From contig JBKPRA010000053.1 of NCBI GenBank assembly GCA_046734335.1, forward strand, positions 62,001 through 126,000: 64,000 nt of DNA. Direction: 5' to 3'. A model generated the notes under the pieces. The model was not told where the DNA came from and did not search any database. It worked only from the letters and a program-made list of their open reading frames with translations. Made by a program: the position numbers and the translations under genes. Of this stretch, positions 25,766 to 34,675 are shown piece after piece. Numbering within the stretch: position 1 is the first letter of the stretch; the number at the start of each line of letters is the position of its first letter. Source of the DNA: DATBLE01 sp046734335 (GTDB lineage Bacteria > Actinomycetota > Thermoleophilia > Gaiellales > Gaiellaceae).

Positions 25766-26682
25766 CGCCAGGCACCCCGGCGGTACGCGATCCGGGCCTC
25801 GGCCCAGTCGATGAACGCACGGACGACGGCGCTCGGGTCGGAGTCGCCGACGACCACGTAGTCGAGGCCGAGGCTGTCGAATTCCGCCAGGAGCTCGGCG
25901 AGACGGGATTCGTGCAGCTCGCGAAGTCGGCGTGCCTCCTTGGCCGAGATCCGCACCTGCCTGACCCGGCCGGTCACGGGATCGGCGAAGGGGACGACCA
26001 GGCCGTCCACCGATGGGAAGCTCTGCTCCCAGACCGGATCCTGTACGACGACGGGAATGGGATCCCAGCGCACGCCGAGGGCGCGGAGCCACGTCGTCGC
26101 CGCCGGGGGCGTGAGGAAGTCGGAGCAGACGAAGACGAAGGTACCGGCCGGCAGCGAACGGCGGCAGCGGCCAAGGTGGTCGAAGGCCGCCTCCAGCCCG
26201 GCTCGGTCCGCGTCGAACGGCGCCTCGCGTCCGCGTGTTTCGATCTCGGCGTACCGCGCTTTCGGCCGCGGTGCGAACCAGCAGTCGCCGCCGGCGGTGT
26301 CGAGGTAGCCCGCGAGGCCGAGCTCCTGCGCCGACGCGGCTGCGACCGCCTGCCAGATCGAATGGAGCGCGGTCGGCTTGGACAGCCAGGGCAGCTCGTC
26401 GGGGTAGAGCCCCATGGTCGGCGCGTGGTCGGCGACCACGACCGCTCGCGGCGCTTCGTCGGCGAAGTCCTCGCGGACGATGAACTCGGCCGTGCCGCGA
26501 ATCGACGACAGCCGGGCGGAGAGCTTCCAGTCGATCAGGCCCGGGTCGTCGCCGGGAACGTACGAACGGGTGGTGGCGACGCTCGAGCCGATCCCACGCC
26601 GCGCGGCACGCAGACGGCCGAAAGCCGAGCCGACCGGGCGCCAGCGTGGGACGAGCGGGAAGCTCAGCTCGGCGACGTCCAC
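25762..26682 (-). CDS. DUF58 domain protein
   Basis: The 306-aa protein contains the DUF58 signature DDPGLIDWKLSARL and a VWA-like core (VVVADHAPTMGLYPDE, FVFVCSDFLTPPAA). DUF58 proteins are almost always encoded next to MoxR ATPases, as here, and are presumed partners. GTG at 26682 starts just before the first conserved residues; it overlaps moxR by 19 bp. A longer open frame to 26901 is inside moxR. Confidence 0.87.
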   Translation of the reverse strand: MDVAELSFPLVPRWRPVGSAFGRLRAARRGIGSSVATTRSYVPGDDPGLIDWKLSARLSSIRGTAEFIVREDFADEAPRAVVVADHAPTMGLYPDELPWLSKPTALHSIWQAVAAASAQELGLAGYLDTAGGDCWFAPRPKARYAEIETRGREAPFDADRAGLEAAFDHLGRCRRSLPAGTFVFVCSDFLTPPAATTWLRALGVRWDPIPVVVQDPVWEQSFPSVDGLVVPFADPVTGRVRQVRISAKEARRLRELHESRLAELLAEFDSLGLDYVVVGDSDPSAVVRAFIDWAEARIAYRRGAWR

Positions 26683-27713
26683 CTCGCCGCCCCGTGCGCC
26701 CCTGTGCCGTCGGCGAGGTCGGGCGGCGGCGCCACCGCAACGCAGCGTCCGTAGACCTCGTTCACGATCTCGTCCCGGGAGCGGCCTCGCGACTCGGCGA
26801 TGAACGTCGGAGAGAAGACGAGCCGGTGCCCTAGGACGGGGGTGAACATGTGCTCGACGTCGTCGGGGGTCGTGTAGGCCCTCCCGTCGAGCAACGCCCA
26901 CGCACGGGAGGCGCGCTCCAGCGCGAGGCTGCCGCGCACCGAGCCGCCGATCGACATCTCGGGGAGCTCGCGGGTCGCACGGACGAGCTTGATGGTCCAG
27001 CGGCGGACCAGCTCGTCCACGTAGATGGCTCCGAGCGACGCTTCCAGGCGGTCGAGCTCGGCGACGCTCACCACGGGCTGGAGCCGGTCCAGCGGGTGGC
27101 CATCCTGCTGGTCGAGGACGACCGCGAGCTCGTCTTCCTCGCCCGGGTAGCCGAGCCGCGCCTTCAGGAAGAAACGGTCGAGCTGGGCCTCCGGCAGTGG
27201 GAAGACGCCCTCGAACTCGATCGGGTTCTCGGTCGCCAGCACGAGGAACGGCTGTGGGAGCACGTATGTCTGCCCGTCGATCGTCACCTGGCGCTCAGCC
27301 ATCGCCTCGAGCAGGGCCGACTGGGTCTTCGGCATCGCCCGGTTGATCTCGTCGACGAGGACGACGTTCGCGAACAGCGGCCCTCGGCGGAACTCGAAGT
27401 CGCGGAGCTTCTGGTCGTAGATGTTCACTCCGGTCACGTCCGAGGGCTGCAGGTCGGGCGTGCACTGGATGCGCGCAAAGGCGGTGTCCTCGACGCTGCG
27501 CGCGATCGCGCGGGCCAGGACTGTCTTGCCGGTGCCGGGAACATCCTCGAACAGGACGTGCCCGTGGCAGGCGAGCGCGGCCAGGACCAGCTTGATCTCG
27601 TCGTGCTTGCCGCGCAGCACCCGTTCGACGTTTCTGAGCAGGCGTCCGGCGATCTCGACCGCGTCTGCGAGCTGCTCCTCGTCTGTGGCCTGCCGCTCGA
27701 GCTCCGTGCTCAC
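26664..27713 (-). CDS. MoxR family AAA+ ATPase
   Basis: The 349-aa protein has Walker A PGTGKT (residues 59-64), Walker B VVLVDEINRAMPKTQ, the AERQVTIDG and ATENPIEFEG segments, and the C-terminal AAA lid. These are defining features of MoxR ATPases, which act as chaperones or activators for VWA-containing partners. It heads a seven-gene minus-strand operon with DUF58, two VWA proteins, a TPR protein and an MBL hydrolase. GTG start at 27713. Confidence 0.93.
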   Translation of the reverse strand: MSTELERQATDEEQLADAVEIAGRLLRNVERVLRGKHDEIKLVLAALACHGHVLFEDVPGTGKTVLARAIARSVEDTAFARIQCTPDLQPSDVTGVNIYDQKLRDFEFRRGPLFANVVLVDEINRAMPKTQSALLEAMAERQVTIDGQTYVLPQPFLVLATENPIEFEGVFPLPEAQLDRFFLKARLGYPGEEDELAVVLDQQDGHPLDRLQPVVSVAELDRLEASLGAIYVDELVRRWTIKLVRATRELPEMSIGGSVRGSLALERASRAWALLDGRAYTTPDDVEHMFTPVLGHRLVFSPTFIAESRGRSRDEIVNEVYGRCVAVAPPPDLADGTGAHGAARWTSPS

Positions 27714-27725
27714 AGCAAGATTATG
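27714..27725 (-). promoter_or_regulatory. -10 element for the MoxR operon (leaderless-type)
   Basis: CATAAT on the minus strand (27725-27720) is 6 nt upstream of the GTG of moxR, with no Shine-Dalgarno. Confidence 0.4.
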
Positions 27726-27743
27726 GCCACGGCGCGGCCTCGC

Positions 27744-27773
27744 CTCGGGGACAGGCCCATACGTGTCCCCGAG
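27744..27773. promoter_or_regulatory. 10-bp inverted repeat upstream of moxR
   Basis: CTCGGGGACA (27744-27753) and TGTCCCCGAG (27764-27773) form a perfect inverted repeat with a 10-bp spacer, about 20 bp upstream of the moxR -10. Its spacing, about one helical turn, fits a dimeric repressor or activator site better than a terminator. Confidence 0.4.
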
Positions 27774-27800
27774 ACGTCAGATCGGCCGACGAGTTAGTCA

Positions 27801-27834
27801 GCAGGGCGGACAGGCATTTGCCTGTCCGCCCTGC
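27801..27834 (-). terminator. Strong hairpin after the collagen-like gene
   Basis: A perfect 16-bp stem (27801-27816 with 27819-27834) closes on a TT loop and lies 14 bp beyond the collagen-like gene's stop. It lacks a clear U tract on either strand, so it may block read-through into moxR by structure alone. Confidence 0.55.
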
Positions 27835-27847
27835 CAGAGCAGCGGTC

Positions 27848-28618
27848 CTAGGTGACGCGGACGCGCTCGACGGCGAGGGTCCAGTCGTCGTAGCGCAGTG
27901 TGGCCCCGGAGTTGGTGGTGGACACCTCGACCCTGACGGTGTGCGTCCCGGCGCTCAGCGTCGGACTGATCCGCACGATCGCGTGCTGGGCCTGCGTGTT
28001 CGCTGTGTGTTCCGATCCCGTGGGCCCGTTGCTGTCGAACGTCGCATCCGAGCCGGTTGCCGGATCGATCTCGTTATTGTCGACCGTGATCCGTACCAGG
28101 CAGTGTGCACCCGCGGCACTGCCGTAGCAGGCAGTCTCGGCGTTGAAGAAGACGAGGAGCTTGTCCGTCTCGTTGGCCGGGACGGTGACGTCCAGCTTCG
28201 CTGCGTCGATCGGCGTGAACGACGTCGAGTTGGTCTGGTCGTCCTTCGTTCCCGTGGTGGTCAGGACCTGGGCGACGTACCCGGGCGCGGCGACCCCGGA
28301 GGTTCCTGCTGCACCGGCGGGACCGGCAGGACCGGTAGGGCCGGCCGGGCCGGGGAGGCCACGTGGACCTGCGGGAATCTGGCCCGCCTTGAAGTCCGTC
28401 TTCAGCAGCGAATGGTTCAGGACCTTCGACGAGTTGACCGAATTGGGCTTGAGCTCGAGCGCACCGACGCTGTTGCTCTTCAGCTGAAGCGCTCCGATGC
28501 TGTTCCTCGGAATGACGGCCTGGACGGCGGCGACGCTGGTTCCCGCCAGGGCGACCAGGAGCGCGAGACAGGCAATGATCATCGCGGGAGACGGCCGCAG
28601 TCGGCGTAGTGTGAACAA
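27848..28618 (-). CDS. Collagen-like secreted protein
   Basis: The 256-aa protein has a signal/anchor helix (AMIIACLALLVALAGTSVAAV), a linker rich in NSIGALQLKSNS-type repeats, a short collagen-like Gly-x-y run (GPRGLPGPAGPTGPAGPAG) at about residues 82-105, and a ~140-residue C-terminal beta domain. This layout is frequent in Thermoleophilia and is presumed to be cell-surface. Start: TTG at 28618, five nt after a perfect AGGAGG; the longer frame to 28900 lacks coding character. Confidence 0.83.
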   Translation of the reverse strand: MFTLRRLRPSPAMIIACLALLVALAGTSVAAVQAVIPRNSIGALQLKSNSVGALELKPNSVNSSKVLNHSLLKTDFKAGQIPAGPRGLPGPAGPTGPAGPAGAAGTSGVAAPGYVAQVLTTTGTKDDQTNSTSFTPIDAAKLDVTVPANETDKLLVFFNAETACYGSAAGAHCLVRITVDNNEIDPATGSDATFDSNGPTGSEHTANTQAQHAIVRISPTLSAGTHTVRVEVSTTNSGATLRYDDWTLAVERVRVT

Positions 28619-28736
28619 GAGGACCTCCTCTGGGCGTTGGCTTGTACAGCTCGGCTGCCGGTTCGGCGTCCCTTTCCTCCGACCCCGAACGGCGAAACGG
28701 CGCCGCGATCCTAGCTCTGGCTTGTAAGGACGCCGT

Positions 28737-30227
28737 TTGGTCGGCGACGCATTTGCAGGCGTGAAGGACGCCGCTAGGCTCGGTCGGATCCGAGCCCGCC
28801 GGTTCATCCTCGTCGCCACCATCGCCGGGTCGTCGATCGCGTTCGTCGACGCCACCGTCCTCAACCTCGCGCTGCCCGCGATCGAGAACGACTTCGACAC
28901 CGGTCTCGCCGGCCAGCAGTGGATCGTCCTCTCGTACTCCTTGATGCTGGCGGCGTTCTACCTCCCCGGCGGAGCGCTCGGCGACCGCTACGGGCGGCGG
29001 CGGGTCTTCATGGCTGGGGTGATCGGATTCGCTGTTGCCTCGGTGATCTGCGGCGCCGCTCCGAACGAGGGCGTGCTGATTGCCGGGCGCGTGCTTCAGG
29101 GCGCCGCCGGCGGCTTGCTGACGCCTACGAGCCTCGGCCTCCTACGTGCGACCTACGGACGGGACAGCGGGTGGGCGATCGGCCTCTGGTCGTCCGGGAC
29201 GACGCTCGCCACCCTCGCCGGCCCGCCCATCGGCGGCGCGCTGATCGACTGGGTCTCCTGGCGATGGATCTTCTTCCTGAACATTCCGATCGCCGTCATC
29301 GCCGTCGTCTTCGCTCTCGCCGCCGGCGACCTCGACGAGGAGCGGCACACCGAGGGCAGTCTCGACCTGGCGGGATCGGCGGTGGCTGCCGTGGCGTTCG
29401 CCGCGCTCGCATTCGGCCTCGTCGAGGCCGGTCCGCGCGGGTTCGGTGACACCCGCGTGCTGCTCGCGCTCGCTGTCGGACTGGCGCTCCTCGCCGCGTT
29501 CGTCGTGGTCGAGCGCCGTGTCGCCCACCCGCTCGTGCCGCCCGAATTGTTGCGCCGCCGCGTGTTCTTGGTCGGGAACGTCGAGACCGCGCTTGTCTAC
29601 GGCGCGCTGTACGGATCCGGCTTCCTGTTCAACCTCTACCTCCAGGCAATCGGGTTCTCACCGTTCGCGGTCGGCCTGCTGAGCCTGCCGACGAGCGTCG
29701 TGCTGGCCCTCGGCGCCGCGTGGGGCGGCCGGCTCGCCGACCGCCGCGGGCCTCGGCTGCCGCTCACGGTCGGGCCGCTCGTACTCTCGGTCGGGCTCCT
29801 GCTCTACTTCCTCGTCCGCCCAGGCTCGAGCTGGGCGACGGTGATCCCGGGGGCGTTGATCTTCGGTGTCGGGCTCTGCGGGATCGTCGCTCCGATCACC
29901 GCGGTCGTGATGGAGGCGGCACCGCACCGCCACTCCGGGCTGGCCGCGGGCGTGAGCATCACCGTCTCCCGCCTCGGCGGTCTGTTCGCGATTGCGATCG
30001 TCGGCCTGGTCGCAGCCTCCGTCTTCCACCGGCACGACGCCGCGACAGACAAGGTTCCGCTCGCCCGCGGCGAGACGGCCGAGCTGCAGGTCGCTTCTCG
30101 TGACGCCTTCCGGGCCGGGATCCTGCTCTGCGTCGGTCTTTCGCTCGCTGGGGCCGCCGTCGCGTTCGTGGGGCTCCCCGGACGCGAGTCGAGTGGGGGC
30201 GGGGCCGCGAGGCGCTTTCCCACTTGA
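28737..30227 (+). CDS. MFS transporter, DHA2 (EmrB/QacA) drug:H+ antiporter family
   Basis: The 496-aa protein has about 14 membrane helices, as in the DHA2 family. Visible motifs are FVDATVLNLALPAIENDF, GALGDRYGRRRVFMAG (motif A) and GRVLQGAAGGLLTPTSLGLLRATY. It probably exports a hydrophobic compound; the substrate is unknown. TTG at 28737 follows AAGGA; a GTG at 28761 is an alternative. It is divergent from the collagen-like gene. Confidence 0.9.
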   Translation: MVGDAFAGVKDAARLGRIRARRFILVATIAGSSIAFVDATVLNLALPAIENDFDTGLAGQQWIVLSYSLMLAAFYLPGGALGDRYGRRRVFMAGVIGFAVASVICGAAPNEGVLIAGRVLQGAAGGLLTPTSLGLLRATYGRDSGWAIGLWSSGTTLATLAGPPIGGALIDWVSWRWIFFLNIPIAVIAVVFALAAGDLDEERHTEGSLDLAGSAVAAVAFAALAFGLVEAGPRGFGDTRVLLALAVGLALLAAFVVVERRVAHPLVPPELLRRRVFLVGNVETALVYGALYGSGFLFNLYLQAIGFSPFAVGLLSLPTSVVLALGAAWGGRLADRRGPRLPLTVGPLVLSVGLLLYFLVRPGSSWATVIPGALIFGVGLCGIVAPITAVVMEAAPHRHSGLAAGVSITVSRLGGLFAIAIVGLVAASVFHRHDAATDKVPLARGETAELQVASRDAFRAGILLCVGLSLAGAAVAFVGLPGRESSGGGAARRFPT

Positions 30228-30252
30228 AACCGGGAGCGCTTCGCTTGATACT
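30224..30252 (+). promoter_or_regulatory. Sigma70-type promoter for the binding-protein gene
   Basis: TTGAAA (30224-30229) and GATACT (30247-30252) are separated by 17 nt. The -35 overlaps the MFS stop codon. It would give a leader of about 40 nt containing the AAGGAGGAGG ribosome binding site. Confidence 0.45.
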
Positions 30253-30299
30253 GGCTGCTTCGCAAAAACGTGAGACTCGTAAGCAAGGAGGAGGTAGGA

Positions 30300-31607
30300 G
30301 TGACGAAGCGTCTTCTCGTAGCGTTCCTGGTCGGCGCGACCGGAACGCTCGTGCTCGCCACCGTCGGTTCCGGCGGTACGAGCAAGAAGCAAGCAAGCCC
30401 GCTCCCCGCGTCGTCGTGTGCCCCGCTCGTCTACAAGGGATCCGGAACGGCGAAGTTCCTGATCGCCTCCGACCTGCCTCGCCAGGGCGCGCAGCGGTCA
30501 CAGTCGACCCAGATGACGAAGGCGATCCAGTTCGTCCTGAGCTCGGCCAAGTGGAAGGCCGGGAATTACACGATCGCGTATCAGGATTGCGACGACTCGA
30601 CCGCCCAGGCCGGGAAATGGGACTCGGCCAAGTGCTCCGCGAACGGCAATGCCTACGCACGGAACAAGGACCTGATCGGCGTGATCGGGACCTTCAACTC
30701 GGGGTGTGCCGAGATCATCGTCCCGATCCTGAACCGCGCTCCCGGCGGACCGGTCGGCATGGTCAGCCCGGCCAACACCTACACCGGCCTGACCACCACC
30801 GGTCCGGGAACCGCACCTGGTGAGCCCGGCAAGTACTACCCGACGGGCAAGCGGAACTACGCCCGCGTAGTGGCTCAGGATCAGTACCAGGGCGCAGCCG
30901 ATGCCATGCTGGCCAAGCGGCTCGGCGTCAAGAGTGTGTACATCCTCAACGACAAGGAGGCCTACGGTCTCGGCGTCGCCTCGAACATGAGGAACTCGCT
31001 CAAGAAGCTCGGCATCAAGGTGACCGGGTTTGCCGCGTTCGACCCGAAGGCGTCGGACTACACGGCGCTCGCCACCAAGATCAAGGGGACGGGTGCCGGG
31101 GCGCTCTTCATCGGCGGCCTGATCTGCGAGAACGGCGGCAAGCTGATCAAGGACATGCGGTCCACGCTTGGTCCCAACGTCAAGCTGCTCCTGCCGGACG
31201 GGTTCACGCCGATCTCGGCCGTGGCGCAGGGTGCGGGTGCGGCCGCCAACGGCGCGTACGTCAGCGTCGCCGGTGTTCCCAACTCGCAGCTGAAGGGAAC
31301 GGGCAAGGCGTTCCTGCTTGCCTTCACCAAGGCTCTGGGCGGGACCCAGCCCGACCCGTATGCGGTGTACGCGGCGCAGGCTGCGATCGTGCTGTTGAAC
31401 GCGGTCTCGAAGTCAAACGGGACGCGCGCAAGCGTGACTCAGCAGATCTTCAAGACCAACCTGCCGAACAGCATCACCGGCACGGTGTCGTTCAACCCCA
31501 ACGGTGACGTGCAGGGCGGCCCGGTGGCGATCTATCGAATCAGGGCCGGGAAGAGCACTGACTACACCGTGCTCCGCCCGCCGTCGTCGCTGGTCAAGGC
31601 CGCCTAG
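30300..31607 (+). CDS. ABC-type branched-chain amino acid-like substrate-binding protein
   Basis: The 435-aa protein has a signal sequence (RLLVAFLVGATGTLVLATVGS) and a two-lobed periplasmic binding fold of the Leu/Ile/Val (Peripla_BP_6) type: DLPRQGAQRSQSTQMTKAI, IGVIGTFNSGCAEIIVPILN, YILNDKEAYGLGVASNM and DPKASDYTALATKIK. No cognate permease or ATPase gene lies nearby, so it is an orphan or works with a remote transporter. GTG at 30300 is preceded by AGGAGG. Confidence 0.9.
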   Translation: MTKRLLVAFLVGATGTLVLATVGSGGTSKKQASPLPASSCAPLVYKGSGTAKFLIASDLPRQGAQRSQSTQMTKAIQFVLSSAKWKAGNYTIAYQDCDDSTAQAGKWDSAKCSANGNAYARNKDLIGVIGTFNSGCAEIIVPILNRAPGGPVGMVSPANTYTGLTTTGPGTAPGEPGKYYPTGKRNYARVVAQDQYQGAADAMLAKRLGVKSVYILNDKEAYGLGVASNMRNSLKKLGIKVTGFAAFDPKASDYTALATKIKGTGAGALFIGGLICENGGKLIKDMRSTLGPNVKLLLPDGFTPISAVAQGAGAAANGAYVSVAGVPNSQLKGTGKAFLLAFTKALGGTQPDPYAVYAAQAAIVLLNAVSKSNGTRASVTQQIFKTNLPNSITGTVSFNPNGDVQGGPVAIYRIRAGKSTDYTVLRPPSSLVKAA

Positions 31608-31630
31608 GCGTACTCGCGACTGCGGGTCTC

Positions 31631-31666
31631 GAGAGGGAGGGCGAAAGCCCTCCCTCTCTCGTTTTC
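31631..31666 (+). terminator. Rho-independent terminator after the binding-protein gene
   Basis: GAGAGGGAGGGC (31631-31642) pairs with GCCCTCCCTCTC (31647-31658) around a GAAA tetraloop, followed by TCGTTTTC. It is 24 bp after the stop codon and isolates this gene from the oxidase operon. Confidence 0.8.
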
Positions 31667-31706
31667 GAGGCCGAGGGTACTGTCCGCGCCGCGGGTCGGA
31701 ATTCAC

Positions 31707-31721
31707 TAGTCTCGGACCACC
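31707..31721 (+). promoter_or_regulatory. -10-like element for the cytochrome oxidase operon
   Basis: TAGTCT (31707-31712) lies 9 nt before the GTG of ctaC, allowing only a 2-3 nt leader. No Shine-Dalgarno is visible. Confidence 0.35.
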
Positions 31722-32738
31722 GTGCGTAGGGGTTCGATTCTCCAGCTCGTGGGGCTGGGCGTCCTGTTCGGCGGCGCGGCGACACTGGTCGCCGTCCTCA
31801 TCCCGTGGCTTCCGCCCGTCGCCTCGAAGCAGCGCGACCGGATCGACTTCGTGTTCTGGTTCACCACGGGGATCTCGATCGCCGTCTTCGCGCTCGTTGC
31901 CGCGGTGATCGCATACTCGCTGGTCAAGTTCCGAGTGCGTCCGGACGACGACTCCGACGGCCCGCCGATTCACGGCCACACCGGCGTCGAGATCGTCTGG
32001 ACGGCGGTGCCGGCGGTCCTGGTGACGGCGATCTCGATCGTCTCCGCCATCGCTCTCGTCAAGAACGACGATGCCGGCAAGGACCCGCTGAACGTGAACG
32101 TGACTGCGCGACAGTTCGCCTGGACGTTTTCCTATCCGGGCCAGGGCGACCTGACCTCGGCCCAGCTTCGCCTCCCGCTCGGCCGGACGGTGAAGCTCCA
32201 CCTGCGCGCGCTGGACGTCATCCACTCGTTCTGGGTCCCGGAGTTCGGCCAGAAGCAGGACGCCGTCCCCGGGCAGGACACGAGCCTCGTGATCACGCCG
32301 ACCAAGGCCGGCACCTATCCGGTCATCTGCACCGAGCTCTGCGGGCTCGGCCACGCGCTGATGCGGACGTCCTCGATCGTGATGAAGCCGGCAGCATTCC
32401 AGGCGTGGGTACACGAGCAGCAGAACGCCGCCAAGGCGCCCCCCGGCCAGGCTGGGCAGGCGGTGTTCGCGAGCAACGGCTGCGCCAGCTGCCACACCCT
32501 GAAAGCGGCAAACGCAACGGGCACGGCCGGTCCCGACCTCGATAAGCTCCCCGCGTACGCGAACCAGGCGGGCAAGCCGCTCGAGGCCTTCGTCAAAGAG
32601 TCGATCGTCGATCCGAACGCTTACGTCCAGCCGGGCTTTCCGAAGAATTTGATGCCGTCCTTCTCGACGCTGCCGGCGGATCAGCTCGATGCCCTGGTCA
32701 CGTACCTGGTCGACTCGAGCAAGGGAGGAGGACAGTGA
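31722..32738 (+). CDS. ctaC: Cytochrome c oxidase subunit II with fused cytochrome c (caa3 type)
   Basis: The 338-aa subunit II has two N-terminal membrane helices and a CuA domain with ligands His168, Cys203, Glu205, Cys207, His211 and Met214 (HSFWVPEF ... CTELCGLGHALM). A C-terminal cytochrome c domain carries CASCH (254-258) and a probable Met ligand in NLMPSF. It accepts electrons outside the membrane and passes them to subunit I. The fused heme domain makes this a caa3-type oxidase. Its stop overlaps the start of ctaD (GTGA). Confidence 0.95.
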   Translation: MRRGSILQLVGLGVLFGGAATLVAVLIPWLPPVASKQRDRIDFVFWFTTGISIAVFALVAAVIAYSLVKFRVRPDDDSDGPPIHGHTGVEIVWTAVPAVLVTAISIVSAIALVKNDDAGKDPLNVNVTARQFAWTFSYPGQGDLTSAQLRLPLGRTVKLHLRALDVIHSFWVPEFGQKQDAVPGQDTSLVITPTKAGTYPVICTELCGLGHALMRTSSIVMKPAAFQAWVHEQQNAAKAPPGQAGQAVFASNGCASCHTLKAANATGTAGPDLDKLPAYANQAGKPLEAFVKESIVDPNAYVQPGFPKNLMPSFSTLPADQLDALVTYLVDSSKGGGQ

Positions 32739-34675
32739 CCACCGCCGTCGCCGAGCACCACGTCCCGGTCGGTGCACCGCGGACGCCGAAGACGGCCCGC
32801 GACTACTTCCTGAACGCAGGCTGGATCCGCGCCGCCTGGATGACCTGCCTGTTCTGGGGCATCGGGCTCGGGATCGTCCTCATCTTCCGCGCCTGGGCGG
32901 GCTGGGAGCCGCTCTTCAGCTGGCCGGTGATCACGGTGGTCGCGACGCTGACTGCCGCGCCGATCGGCTTCCTCGCCGGACTCGGCGCGTTCGACTACTG
33001 GGTCCGGTACGCGAGCGGGGCCCCGACCGTCCCGGAGGACCACTCCACGCACGGCGGGAAGACGTGGCAGGACTACTTCCGCCCGAACACCGACCACAAG
33101 GTGATCGGCATCCAGTACGTGGTCACGACGATCTTCTTCTTCGTCGCGGGCGGGATGATGGCGATGCTCTTCCGCGCCGAACTTGCGCGGCCGGGGATGC
33201 AGTTCGTCGACAACCAGACCTTCAACGGCCTGGTCTCGGTGCACGCGGCACTGATGATCTTCCTGTTCGTGATTCCGGCCTTCGCCGGGCTCGGCAACTA
33301 CGTGATCCCGCTGATGATCGGCGCGCCGGACATGGCGTTCCCGCGCCTGAACGCCCTGTCCTTCTGGCTGCTCCCGATCGCCGGCTTCATGATGCTGCTC
33401 AGCTTCCTGGTGCCCGGCGGCGCCTTCGCCACCGGCTGGACGAGCTACGCGCCGCTCGCGACCGACCAGCCGCTGGGGCAGGTGTTCTTCAACATGGGCG
33501 TCCAGTGGGCGGGCGCGTCGTCGATCATGACCGCGCTCAACTTCCTGGTCACGATCATCACCATGCGGGCGCCGGGGATGACCTTCTGGCGCATGCCGCT
33601 CCTGGTGTGGGCGAACTTCACCACCTCGCTGCTGGTCGTGATCGCCACCCCGTTCATCGCCGGCTCGCAGTTCTTCGTGATGTTCGACCGGATCATGCAC
33701 ACCAACTTCTTCGACGCGGCCGAGGGTGGCTACGTCCTCGGGTACCAGCACATCTTCTGGTTCTACTCGCACCCGGCGGTCTACATCATGATGCTGCCCG
33801 GCTTCGGGATAGCCTCGGAGGTCATATCGACCATGGCCCGAAAGCCGATCTTCGGCTACCGGCTGATGGCCCTCTCGCTGATGGCGATCCTCGTGCTCGG
33901 CTTCTCGGTATGGGCGCACCACATGTTCGTCGCCGGCGTGGCGCCGTGGCTGCGCATCCCGATGATGGTCACGTCGATGATCATCGCCGTGCCGACGGGA
34001 ATCAAGGTGTTCTCATGGCTGGCGACGATCTGGGAGGGCCGGATCCACTTCACCACACCGATGCTGTTCGCGCTCGGCTTCGTTTCGATGTTCGTGATCG
34101 GCGGGCTCTCCGGGATCTACCTCGCGGCGGTGCCGATCGACATCCACGTCTCCGACACGTACTTCGTGGTCGCGCACATCCACTACGTGCTGTTCGGCGG
34201 CTCCCTGTTCACGATCTTTGCCGGGATCTACTACTGGTTCCCGAAGATGACCGGCCGCATGTTCGACGAGCGGCTCGGGAAGCTGCACTTCTGGATGACG
34301 TTCATCGGGTTCAACGTCACGTTCTTCCCGATGCACTGGCTCGGGACGCAGGGGATGCCCCGCCGCGTGTCCGACTACGACCCGCGCTTCGGCAACTGGA
34401 ACATGTTGATCTCGATTGCGTCGTTCTTCCTCGGCGCTTCGATCATCGTCTTCCTCTACAACATGATCGTCAGCTGGGTGCGCGGCCCGAAGGCCGGGCC
34501 GAACCCGTGGCGCTCGCGGACGCTCGAGTGGCAGGTCTCGTCCCCGCCGCCGTACTTCAACTTCGACGAGTTGCCGCAGGTGGTCGGCAACCCGTACGAG
34601 TACGGCGTCCCCGACGCGCGCCACGCCGTGTTCAACGGCGACCGGACGCTCGAGCACGAAGAGGTGCGCGCGTGA
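32735..34675 (+). CDS. ctaD: Cytochrome c oxidase subunit I, A2-type
   Basis: The 646-aa protein is the heme-copper catalytic subunit. The low-spin heme ligand region is SVHAALMIFLFVIPAFAGLG. The CuB/active-site loop reads WFYSHPAVYIMMLPGFG (Tyr344-Ser345-His346; His346/Tyr350 are the cross-linked pair), then HHMF and DTYFVVAHIHYV. The usual HPEVY glutamate is replaced by Ala and YS precedes the His, the motif of A2-type oxidases. There are about 100 extra N-terminal residues with two membrane helices. GTG start at 32735. Confidence 0.95.
   Translation: MTTAVAEHHVPVGAPRTPKTARDYFLNAGWIRAAWMTCLFWGIGLGIVLIFRAWAGWEPLFSWPVITVVATLTAAPIGFLAGLGAFDYWVRYASGAPTVPEDHSTHGGKTWQDYFRPNTDHKVIGIQYVVTTIFFFVAGGMMAMLFRAELARPGMQFVDNQTFNGLVSVHAALMIFLFVIPAFAGLGNYVIPLMIGAPDMAFPRLNALSFWLLPIAGFMMLLSFLVPGGAFATGWTSYAPLATDQPLGQVFFNMGVQWAGASSIMTALNFLVTIITMRAPGMTFWRMPLLVWANFTTSLLVVIATPFIAGSQFFVMFDRIMHTNFFDAAEGGYVLGYQHIFWFYSHPAVYIMMLPGFGIASEVISTMARKPIFGYRLMALSLMAILVLGFSVWAHHMFVAGVAPWLRIPMMVTSMIIAVPTGIKVFSWLATIWEGRIHFTTPMLFALGFVSMFVIGGLSGIYLAAVPIDIHVSDTYFVVAHIHYVLFGGSLFTIFAGIYYWFPKMTGRMFDERLGKLHFWMTFIGFNVTFFPMHWLGTQGMPRRVSDYDPRFGNWNMLISIASFFLGASIIVFLYNMIVSWVRGPKAGPNPWRSRTLEWQVSSPPPYFNFDELPQVVGNPYEYGVPDARHAVFNGDRTLEHEEVRA

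Noticed and set aside
30300..31607. Complete amino-acid ABC importer
   Set aside because: Only the binding protein is present; flanking genes are an MFS exporter and the oxidase operon.
32689..34671. Plus-strand frame 1 open across ctaD upstream of the USP-like gene, suggesting a giant protein
   Set aside because: The part before 34672 is out of frame with ctaD and is Arg-rich; the real product begins at GTG 34672.
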